From: JABJAG01 sp965222215
GTDB taxonomy: Bacteria; Pseudomonadota; Alphaproteobacteria; UBA6615
NCBI GenBank assembly: GCA_965222215.1
Contig: OZ244931.1
Location: 2,728,001-2,792,000 of the forward strand
Direction of reading: 5' to 3'
DNA length: 64,000 bases
Of this stretch, positions 17,038 through 24,355 are shown piece after piece. Made by a program: the position numbers and the translations under genes. Below the pieces are notes generated by a model that ran no database searches, was not told the DNA's origin, and saw nothing but the letters and a program-made list of their open reading frames with translations. Positions within the stretch are counted from its first letter, which is position 1. Every line of letters starts with the position of its first letter.

Positions 17038-17895
17038 TCACCGCTCCAGGATGACGACCCGTTTCCGCCCCGCCAGATCCGCGCGCACGCCACGTACCCC
17101 GAAGTCGTGCTCCCGGGCGATGGCCGCAACGGCATCGGACTGCCCGTCTCCGTGTTCCAGGAACAGCGTCGCCGCATCGGTCATCCATCCCGCCGCGCGC
17201 GAAAGCAGGTCGCGATACGGATCGAGACCGTCGGGCCCGCCGTCCAGTGCCCCGCGCGGTTCGTGATCGCGCACCTCGGGCTCCAGGCCGGCGATGGCCC
17301 CGCTCTCGATATAGGGAGGATTGGAGACGATCAGATCGAACCAGCCGTCCACCCCCTGGGACCAGTCGGATGCCAGCCATTCGGCGCGCGCCGACAGACC
17401 GAGGCGTTCGGCGTTGCGCCGTGCGACCGCGATCGCCGCCGGGGAAATGTCGACGCCCAGCCCGCGCGCGTTCGGAAACTCCGACAGGAGTGAGAGCAGG
17501 AGGCAACCGGAGCCGGTTCCCAGATCGAGCACGCGCATCCCGCGCACGCGATCCGGCTCCACGTTCAGAACGGCCTCGACAAGGGTCTCGCTGTCCGGGC
17601 GGGGGGTCAGGACGTCCGGTCCGGTCTCGAACGGCAGTGACCAGAACTCGCGAAACCCGAGAATTTGCGCCATCGGCTCACGCGCCTCGCGGCGCGCGAG
17701 AAGCGTTTCGACCGCTGCGCGGTGCCCGCCGGCAACGCTCGCATCGGCATTCGCGATCATCCACGCGGTGTCCCGGTCCAGCACATGGCCGAGCAGCAGT
17801 CTTGAATCGAGCATCGCGCTGTCGACACCCGCCGCGGCCAGGCGCGCCGTGGCATCGCGCAAAATCGCCCGGACGGTGGGACCGGAGTTCGCCAA
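17038..17895 (-). CDS. prmC: Peptide chain release factor N5-glutamine methyltransferase PrmC
   Basis: A 285-residue class I methyltransferase. The SAM-binding motif is VLDLGTGSGCLLLSLL and the catalytic NPPY motif, which holds the target glutamine, is VSNPPYIES. The N-terminal helical substrate-recognition domain covers about residues 1-80 (LDSRLLLGHVL). It methylates the GGQ glutamine of release factors; its target gene prfA is immediately upstream. The start is uncertain. A TTG at 17895, four bases after the prfA stop, fits the family N-terminus (TVRAILRDATARL), but no clear ribosome-binding site is seen. Coupling to prfA translation is likely. Confidence 0.93.
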   Translation of the reverse strand: MANSGPTVRAILRDATARLAAAGVDSAMLDSRLLLGHVLDRDTAWMIANADASVAGGHRAAVETLLARREAREPMAQILGFREFWSLPFETGPDVLTPRPDSETLVEAVLNVEPDRVRGMRVLDLGTGSGCLLLSLLSEFPNARGLGVDISPAAIAVARRNAERLGLSARAEWLASDWSQGVDGWFDLIVSNPPYIESGAIAGLEPEVRDHEPRGALDGGPDGLDPYRDLLSRAAGWMTDAATLFLEHGDGQSDAVAAIAREHDFGVRGVRADLAGRKRVVILER

Positions 17896-17899
17896 GAGT

Positions 17900-18988
17900 T
17901 CAGGCGTCCGCGCTTTCGTCGAGGGCCAGACGCGCAGCCTGGTCCTCGGTGACCAGCGCGTCGACCAGTTCATCCAGCGCCTCGCCGTCGAGAATGCGGT
18001 CGAGCTTGTGCATGGTCAGATTGATGCGGTGATCGGTCACACGGCCTTGCGGGAAGTTGTAGGTCCGGATGCGCTCCGAACGGTCACCGGAGCCGACCTG
18101 GCTGCGGCGCGCCTCGGCGCGTTCGGCGTCAATCTGCTGGCGCTGGTGCTCGTAGAGGCGGGCGCGCAGGACCCGCATCGCCTTCGCCCGATTCTTGTGC
18201 TGGGACTTCTCGTCCTGCTGGGTCACGACGATCCCGGTGGGCTCATGGGTGATACGCACGGCGCTGTCGGTGGTGTTCACCGACTGCCCGCCCGGCCCGG
18301 ACGCGCGGTAGGTGTCGACGCGCAGTTCGTTCTCGTCGATTTCGACGTCGACCTCCTCCGCTTCGGGCAGTACGGCCACGGTCGCCGCCGACGTATGGAT
18401 TCGCCCGCTGCTTTCGGTTTCAGGCACCCGCTGGACCCGGTGCACGCCGGACTCGTATTTGAGCCGCGCGAACACGTCGCTGCCCGAGATACTGGAGACG
18501 ATCTCCTTGTAGCCACCGATCCCGGTTTCGCTCGAATCCATGACCTCGACTTTCCAGCCCTTGTTCTCGGCATACCGCTGGTACATCCGGAACAGGTCCG
18601 CCGCGAACAGGCCCGCCTCGTCGCCGCCGGTGCCCGCCCGGATTTCGAGAATCGCGTTCTTGGTGTCCGCCTCGTCTTTCGGCAGCAGCATCAGTTTCAG
18701 CTTCTGTTCCAGCTCCGGCTCGCGCTCGCGCAAATCGTCCAGCTCGACCTGCGCGAGTTCCTGCATCTCCGCGTCCGTATCGCTGTCAGCGAGCATCTCC
18801 TCGAGGCCCTCGATCTCCTCGCGCACGCCACGCAGCGCGCGGATCGCCTCCACGACCTCGTTGAGCTCCGCATACTCCTTCGAAAGCTTCACGAATTCCT
18901 GCGGATCGCTGCCATCCGTGTTGGCCAGCATGTCGGAAAGCTGCTCATGGCGGGCGACAACCCGATCGAATTTCTCGTCAAGACTCAT
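17900..18988 (-). CDS. prfA: Peptide chain release factor 1
   Basis: A 362-residue RF1. The peptidyl-tRNA hydrolysis motif GGQ is at about 233-235 (SGPGGQSVNTTDSAVR). The stop-codon recognition tripeptide of RF1 type, PxT, appears as PET at about 189-191 in HRVQRVPETESSGRIHTSAA. The ATG at 18988 is preferred over one nine codons upstream because GGAG precedes it by eight bases and the family begins MSLDEKF. It recognises UAA and UAG. The start overlaps the hemA stop by eleven bases, and prmC, which modifies this protein, follows. Confidence 0.97.
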   Translation of the reverse strand: MSLDEKFDRVVARHEQLSDMLANTDGSDPQEFVKLSKEYAELNEVVEAIRALRGVREEIEGLEEMLADSDTDAEMQELAQVELDDLREREPELEQKLKLMLLPKDEADTKNAILEIRAGTGGDEAGLFAADLFRMYQRYAENKGWKVEVMDSSETGIGGYKEIVSSISGSDVFARLKYESGVHRVQRVPETESSGRIHTSAATVAVLPEAEEVDVEIDENELRVDTYRASGPGGQSVNTTDSAVRITHEPTGIVVTQQDEKSQHKNRAKAMRVLRARLYEHQRQQIDAERAEARRSQVGSGDRSERIRTYNFPQGRVTDHRINLTMHKLDRILDGEALDELVDALVTEDQAARLALDESADA

Positions 18989-20273
18989 CACTGTCGCTCC
19001 GTGGAGAGGTGTCATCGAGGCCGAACAGTCGACGGGCCACCTCGGCGGTACTGTCGGATTCGGCCGATTGCCGGGCTGCGTGGCGCAAGGCGCGCGACGG
19101 CTCGTGGAGAAGGCGGTTGATCAGCCGCCGTGTCACTTCTTCGCTATCCGCGCCGTCGGCGCGTGACAGGATTTCGTCGCGCACCGCCTCGAAATGGTCG
19201 CGCAACTCGGACACCGGGCCCGCGGCATCGCGTTCGGCGGTGTCGTCCTCGAATTTGGCGACATGCCGGTCGACAATCGCCCGGGCCTCACGCGCCGCCG
19301 CGTCGCGGGCTTTCTGGTTCTGCCGCGCCACCGCCTCCAGATCGTCCAGATCATAGAGGAACATGTTGTCCAGTTCGGCGATGGCGCGGTCGGCATCGTT
19401 GGGTATGGCGACGTCCAGAATGAAGACAGGCTTGCGCCGGCGCGCACGCAGGACATCGCGCATGATCGCGGTATCGAGAAGTATGCGCCCGGTTCCCGCC
19501 GCGCAGATAACGAGATCCATCGCCGGCAGGCGCGCTCCCAGCTCGTCATAGGTCAGGGCATGCGCCGTCAGGGCACGGGCCGCCGCGGCAGCGCGTTCCG
19601 GCGTGGGCGCGGCCACGCTCACCTCACGCAGGCCATGGTCGCGAAGATGATCCAGCATCAGGAGGCCCATCTCGCCCGGCCCGATCAAAAGGGTCGAAAC
19701 CCCCCCGAGATCGCCGAACAGGTTCTGCAGCGCGCGCAAGGCCGCGTTGGCAAGCGAGAGCGGGCCCTCGGCGATCGCTGTGCGCGTACGCACATCCTTG
19801 GCGGCGGAGAAACTTCGCTCAAAGAGCGACGCCAGAACCGGTCCCGCATCTCCCGAAGCACGTGCGCGTTCATGAGCCTGCTTGACCTGTCCCAGGACCT
19901 CGGGCTCGCCGACGACGACGCTTTCCAGGCTGGCCGCGACCGCGAACAGATGCCGGACGGCTTCAGGCCCTTCGAGAACCTGGATAGCATCCGGCTCGAC
20001 AGCCCGGTCTCCCAGGCGCTGTTCCAGAAGGCTGCGTGCCGCCCGCACGGCGCCCGCGTGATCCGCGGCCACACCGTGCAGTTCGACACGGTCGCAGGTG
20101 GAAATCACCACGGCCTCGTCGAAGCCCCGCGCCCGCAACTCGGACAGCACCGCACGCTCCTCGGTTTCGTCCACGAAGAGCGCATCGCGCATGGCGGTAC
20201 TGGAAGTCTTGTGGTTGGCGCCCACGACGACGAAGTCGGCCGGCGCCACCCGTGATTCGGGAGGGGGGCCCAT
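18978..20273 (-). CDS. hemA: Glutamyl-tRNA reductase (C5 haem pathway)
   Basis: A 431-residue enzyme that reduces glutamyl-tRNA to glutamate-1-semialdehyde, the first step of the C5 route to tetrapyrroles. The catalytic cysteine is about C60 in ISTCDRVEL; the common family form has Asn where this has Asp. Also visible are GANHKTSS, EPEVLGQVKQAHERA, the NADPH-binding GPGEMGLLMLDHL, and ILDVAIPNDAD. The C-terminal dimerisation helix includes RLINRLLHEPSRALR. Most alphaproteobacteria instead use 5-aminolevulinate synthase, confusingly also named hemA, so this gene is noteworthy. It lies between hisS and prfA in a tight minus-strand run. Confidence 0.95.
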   Translation of the reverse strand: MGPPPESRVAPADFVVVGANHKTSSTAMRDALFVDETEERAVLSELRARGFDEAVVISTCDRVELHGVAADHAGAVRAARSLLEQRLGDRAVEPDAIQVLEGPEAVRHLFAVAASLESVVVGEPEVLGQVKQAHERARASGDAGPVLASLFERSFSAAKDVRTRTAIAEGPLSLANAALRALQNLFGDLGGVSTLLIGPGEMGLLMLDHLRDHGLREVSVAAPTPERAAAAARALTAHALTYDELGARLPAMDLVICAAGTGRILLDTAIMRDVLRARRRKPVFILDVAIPNDADRAIAELDNMFLYDLDDLEAVARQNQKARDAAAREARAIVDRHVAKFEDDTAERDAAGPVSELRDHFEAVRDEILSRADGADSEEVTRRLINRLLHEPSRALRHAARQSAESDSTAEVARRLFGLDDTSPRSDSDES

Positions 20274-20285
20274 TTCGCCTCTTCG

Positions 20286-21530
20286 CTAACGATATGCCGC
20301 CAGATGATCCTTGAGGTCGGCGAGCGCCACATTGTCTTGCTCACCGCTGTCGAGGTTACGCACGGTCGCCTCGCCCCGCGCCAGTTCATCGTCGCCGATC
20401 ATAACGGCGGCGGCGGCGTTGATCCGGTCCGCCCGCTTCAGTCCGCGTTTGAGGCCGCCCTTGTAGACGAGTTCGACCGTCAGACCCGATGCCCGCAATT
20501 CGCGCGACAGGCGCAGCACCTCGCGTTCGCCATCGCCGCCCAGTCCGACAAGCGCAACAGGACGGGCGCCGACGGCCGGTTCGTTCGCCAGCATCGCCAG
20601 CCGTTCGACACCTGCGGCCCAGCCCACGCCGGGTGTTTCGGGACCGCCCATGGTTCCGATCAGGCCGTCGTAACGACCGCCCGCCAGAACAGTCCCCTGG
20701 GCACCGAGCGCCTCGGTGGTGAATTCGAATGCCGTGTGGCCGTAATAGTCCAGGCCGCGCACCAGCCGCTGGTTCAACACATGGCCGATCCCGAGCAGGT
20801 CCAGGCCGCTGCAAACGGCGCCGAAGAAATCGGCCGCCGCGTCGGTCAGGTAGTCGCTGAACTCCGGCGCACCCGCAACGGCGTCGCGATCCATCGGGTC
20901 CTTCGAATCGAGAATGCGAAGCGGGTTGCGTTCCAGGCGCTCGCGGCTGTCCTCGGAAAGTTCGTCGGCCCTGCCGCGGAAATAGTCTACCAGCGCGGAC
21001 CGGTACCGATCGCGGCTTTCGATATCGCCGAGCGTGTTCAGCTCCAGCGTGGTGTCGGAGAGGATACCGAGCGTATCGAGGACGTCCGCCGCGAGCGCGA
21101 TGACCTCGACGTCGCCGACAGGATCCGCGACGCCGATCAATTCGACACCGATCTGGTGAAACTGGCGCAGGCGCCCCTTCTGGGGCCGCTCGTGGCGGAA
21201 CATCGGCCCGTGATAGAAACACTTGAGGGGCAGGCTGTTCTGCATGCCGCCGGAAATTACCGCGCGCGCAATCCCGGCCGTGCCCTCGGGGCGAAGCGTC
21301 AGGCTGTCGCCGCCCTTGTCTTCGAAGGTGTACATCTCCTTCGTGACGATATCCGACGTGTCGCCGAGCGTGCGCTGGAACACATCCGTGAATTCGAAGA
21401 TCGGCGTCGCCATCGGCGCATAGCCATACCGTTCGGCCACATCGCGCGCGGCGCCGGCGATCGAAAGATGCGTACGGGCCTCGTCGCCGATAAGGTCATG
21501 TGTGCCGCGAACTGGCTGAAGCTTCGCCAA
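20286..21530 (-). CDS. hisS: Histidyl-tRNA synthetase
   Basis: A 414-residue class II synthetase of standard bacterial length. The N-terminus PVRGTHDLIGDEA, motif 2 in MFRHERPQKGRLRQFHQIG, the histidine-binding LVRGLDYYGHTAFEF, motif 3 with GVGWAAGVERL, and the C-terminal anticodon-binding domain (about 320-414) are all visible. It charges tRNA-His. It sits between ispG and hemA with gaps of 23 and 12 bases, suggesting one transcript. Confidence 0.97.
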   Translation of the reverse strand: MAKLQPVRGTHDLIGDEARTHLSIAGAARDVAERYGYAPMATPIFEFTDVFQRTLGDTSDIVTKEMYTFEDKGGDSLTLRPEGTAGIARAVISGGMQNSLPLKCFYHGPMFRHERPQKGRLRQFHQIGVELIGVADPVGDVEVIALAADVLDTLGILSDTTLELNTLGDIESRDRYRSALVDYFRGRADELSEDSRERLERNPLRILDSKDPMDRDAVAGAPEFSDYLTDAAADFFGAVCSGLDLLGIGHVLNQRLVRGLDYYGHTAFEFTTEALGAQGTVLAGGRYDGLIGTMGGPETPGVGWAAGVERLAMLANEPAVGARPVALVGLGGDGEREVLRLSRELRASGLTVELVYKGGLKRGLKRADRINAAAAVMIGDDELARGEATVRNLDSGEQDNVALADLKDHLAAYR

Positions 21531-21553
21531 GATGCCGATTCCGGTGTACGGGG

Positions 21554-22690
21554 CTACTCGGCCGCCGACGCCACCAGCTCCCCGTTCTCGTCTTTGGCGG
21601 CTTCGATCTCCGCGGCCTTCTGCTCAACCAGCCCCACGAGATGCTCGACGATATCCTCGTCCTGCAGGCGGTGATGCTGTACGCCGCCGATATAGACCTG
21701 ATGGGTGCCCCGGCCTCCGCCGGTGAACCCGATATCGGTCATGGTCGCTTCGCCCGGCCCGTTCACAACGCAGCCGATCACCGACACGGTCATCGGCGTG
21801 GTGATATGCGCCAGGCGCTCTTCGAGAACGCGCACCGTCTCGATCACGTCGTATTGCTGGCGCGCGCAAGACGGACAGGAAATCACGTTCACGCCGCGGT
21901 GCCGCAGGTTCAACGACTTGAGGAGATCGAAGCCGACCTTCACTTCCTCGACCGGGTCGGCCGACAGAGAAACGCGAAGCGTATCGCCGATGCCGGACCA
22001 GAGAAGCATGCCCAGTCCGATGGAGGACTTGACGGTGCCGCTGCGCAAACCGCCCGCCTCGGTGATGCCGATGTGGAGCGGATAGTCGCACGCCTCGGCA
22101 AGCCCCTGGTAGGACGCGACTGCGAGGAACACGTCGGACGCCTTCACGGAAATCTTGAACTCGAAGAAATCCTCGTCTTCCAGCAGACGCACCGAATTCA
22201 GCGCGCTTTCGATCAACGCGTCCGGACAAGGCTCTCCATACTTTTCGAGAAGCTCTTTCTCCAGGCTGCCGCCGTTGACGCCGATCCGCATGGAACAGTT
22301 GTTGTCCTTGGCGGCCTTGACGACCTCCTGAACGCGCTCGCGGGAACCGATGTTACCCGGATTGAGGCGCAGGCAGGCCGCGCCGGCCTCCGCCGCCTCG
22401 ATGGCGCGCCGATAGTGGAAGTGGATGTCGGCAACGATCGGCACTGTCACTTCCGGCACGATCTCGCGAAGCGCCTTCGTGCTTTCCTCGTCGGGGCAAG
22501 ACACGCGCACGATATCCGCGCCAGCCACCTCCAGCGCCCGAACCTGTTCGATGGTGCCGGCGACATCCGTGGTTCGGGTATTTGTCATCGACTGGACCGT
22601 TATGGGGGCACCGCCCCCGACGGGAACGTCACCAACCATAATCTGCCGGCTTTTGCGCCGTTCGATATCGCGATAGGGGCGAACGCTCAT
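21554..22690 (-). CDS. ispG: 4-hydroxy-3-methylbut-2-enyl-diphosphate synthase
   Basis: A 378-residue Fe-S enzyme of the MEP pathway for isoprenoid precursors. The TIM barrel begins PITVQSMTNTRTTDVAGT. The C-terminal cluster-binding domain shows SCPSCARQQYD and VIGCVVNGPGEA, giving the three cysteines for the [4Fe-4S] cluster, with the conserved Glu in NGPGE. The ATG at 22690 (MSVRPYRDIERRKSRQI) is preferred over one 19 codons upstream, which has no ribosome-binding site. It needs electrons from flavodoxin or ferredoxin. It lies downstream of rodZ and upstream of hisS. Confidence 0.95.
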   Translation of the reverse strand: MSVRPYRDIERRKSRQIMVGDVPVGGGAPITVQSMTNTRTTDVAGTIEQVRALEVAGADIVRVSCPDEESTKALREIVPEVTVPIVADIHFHYRRAIEAAEAGAACLRLNPGNIGSRERVQEVVKAAKDNNCSMRIGVNGGSLEKELLEKYGEPCPDALIESALNSVRLLEDEDFFEFKISVKASDVFLAVASYQGLAEACDYPLHIGITEAGGLRSGTVKSSIGLGMLLWSGIGDTLRVSLSADPVEEVKVGFDLLKSLNLRHRGVNVISCPSCARQQYDVIETVRVLEERLAHITTPMTVSVIGCVVNGPGEATMTDIGFTGGGRGTHQVYIGGVQHHRLQDEDIVEHLVGLVEQKAAEIEAAKDENGELVASAAE

Positions 22691-22782
22691 GTCCCGTCCG
22701 GATCCTTGAATTCTATTCTGATAGAGAGGCTTAACATGCGCGCGCACCGGTGGGAATTCAACCGCACCGTTGGCCGGCAGAT

Positions 22783-24183
22783 CTACTGAATTACCGCGGT
22801 TCCCGCCTTCAACGATTCCGGGTCGAGGCGAACTTCGCGCCGGATATCGCCGGATCCGCCAATCGCGGGCACCGGCGCGCCATCGACCGCGATTTCCAGA
22901 CCGCCGGCGTTGTTCGTGCGCAAGCTGAGACCCGGGCGGTTCGGTACAAGATACTTGTCCCCCGGACGCAACATCTGGGTCAGAAGCGCATTCTCCTGGC
23001 TGTCCATCACCTGCACCCAGGTGTTTGCTTCCAGTGCTGACAAAACGATCCGGGCATTCCGGTTGATCGAACCATATGTCCGACCGTCCGCGTCATCCGG
23101 GGCATCGGTCGAAGGCTCCGGGATGGCGGGCAGACCCGAGATTTCCGTCACCGGCGCCGCATCGCCGGATTCGCCGACCTCAGCGACAGGCGGCGAGGAC
23201 GCTTGTGCTGCGCCCACATCTTCAGCGGGCTCGTCGGCAGGTGCCGGCGCGGTTTCGGGCACCGCCGGTTCCTGTGGCGCTTGATCGGGCAGATCGGCCG
23301 CCGACGCAATCGGATCGACGGCCGGACGAACATAGGACGGCGGCACCGCCGCGATGCCTTGTTCCGGCGCGGCTTCCGTCTCGGCCACGTCGGCAGTCCC
23401 GTCTTCCGGGATTTCCGTGTCGGCGCCGGGAGGGCTGCTCTCTTCGGATTCCGTCGGAACGACCGGTTCGGCAACCCGCATGTCTTCAACGGGCAGCTCC
23501 TCCCGGGCAGGCGTCGTGCCGAGGGGCTCGGCCGCCGCCGTCTCCGCGGGCCGGGTACCGACCGAAACGCGATCGGCGGGGTCGGTTTCGACCGCTTCGT
23601 TCTCCGTCACCGTGGCATCGGCCTCGGCCGGCGGTGCGGCTTCGGTGACAGGCGCCGCCTCGCTAATCTCGACAGGTGTGTCCGAAGCGCCCGTCAGAAC
23701 CTCGGGCGGCGGCGGAACGCGCGCAATCTCGATATTCTTCTGGCTTTGCCACCAGTACCACCCACCGGCGCCGGCGGCTGCGATCAATAGGCAGAGGGTG
23801 ACGATCGTGCCGCCGGGGAAGCGGCCTTCGGGTACCGGGGTCGGGAAATCCAGTTCCAGGGGCGCCTCGATCCCGCTCGCCTCGTCCTTGAAGCGCGCGA
23901 CCACCGCGGGAACGTCGAGACGCAGATACGTCGCATAGGACCGAATAAAGCCGACGGCATAGGCCGATCCCGGCAACTCGTCGAACCGTCCGTCCTCGAT
24001 AGCCTCGAGATAGACGCGGCGAATACGCAACGTCTGGGCGACATCGGCGACCGTGCGCCCTGTCGTCTCGCGCGCTTCGCGCAGGAACGCACCGACATGG
24101 TCCGCCCCTTCGACCGATTGCATGGCATCGGGCGCGCCGTCCTGGTTCAGGACGCGAAGCGATCGCGGGTTCAAACGTACCAT
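22783..24183 (-). CDS. RodZ-like cytoskeletal/cell-shape protein
   Basis: A 466-residue single-pass membrane protein. An N-terminal helix-turn-helix of the RodZ type spans about residues 28-95 (GAFLREARETTGRTVADVAQ, LPGSAYAVGFIRSYATYL). One membrane helix follows at about 124-145 (GTIVTLCLLIAAAGAGGWYW). Next is a long Ala/Pro/Glu-rich linker of roughly 220 residues, then a C-terminal DUF4115-type beta domain (RIVLSALEANTWVQVMDSQE). RodZ links MreB filaments to the wall elongation machinery. The cytoplasmic HTH binds MreB in known homologs, though DNA binding has also been proposed. The linker is unusually long. A palindrome-bearing promoter lies 90 bases upstream. Confidence 0.85.
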   Translation of the reverse strand: MVRLNPRSLRVLNQDGAPDAMQSVEGADHVGAFLREARETTGRTVADVAQTLRIRRVYLEAIEDGRFDELPGSAYAVGFIRSYATYLRLDVPAVVARFKDEASGIEAPLELDFPTPVPEGRFPGGTIVTLCLLIAAAGAGGWYWWQSQKNIEIARVPPPPEVLTGASDTPVEISEAAPVTEAAPPAEADATVTENEAVETDPADRVSVGTRPAETAAAEPLGTTPAREELPVEDMRVAEPVVPTESEESSPPGADTEIPEDGTADVAETEAAPEQGIAAVPPSYVRPAVDPIASAADLPDQAPQEPAVPETAPAPADEPAEDVGAAQASSPPVAEVGESGDAAPVTEISGLPAIPEPSTDAPDDADGRTYGSINRNARIVLSALEANTWVQVMDSQENALLTQMLRPGDKYLVPNRPGLSLRTNNAGGLEIAVDGAPVPAIGGSGDIRREVRLDPESLKAGTAVIQ

Positions 24184-24269
24184 CGACTCCCCAACCCAAC
24201 GTCGGCGGCTATCCGCGCCACGCGTAAAATTCGGCTTCTATCGGACGCCAAGGCCTCGGACATACGACC

Positions 24270-24297
24270 TGAATATTCGTTAAGTAACGAAAATCAA
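24270..24297 (-). promoter_or_regulatory. Candidate rodZ promoter whose spacer is a 16-bp palindrome
   Basis: On the minus strand TTGATT (24297-24292) and TATTCA (24275-24270) are separated by exactly 16 bases. Those 16 bases are TTCGTTA-ct-TAACGAA (24276-24291), a perfect inverted repeat with a two-base centre. This is a likely operator for a dimeric regulator of the rodZ-ispG-hisS-hemA-prfA-prmC run. Confidence 0.45.
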
Positions 24298-24355
24298 ACA
24301 CAAATCGCTCGCCCCTCCCGCTTTCCTAACAAAAGCGACTCGGTGCTGCAATCTT

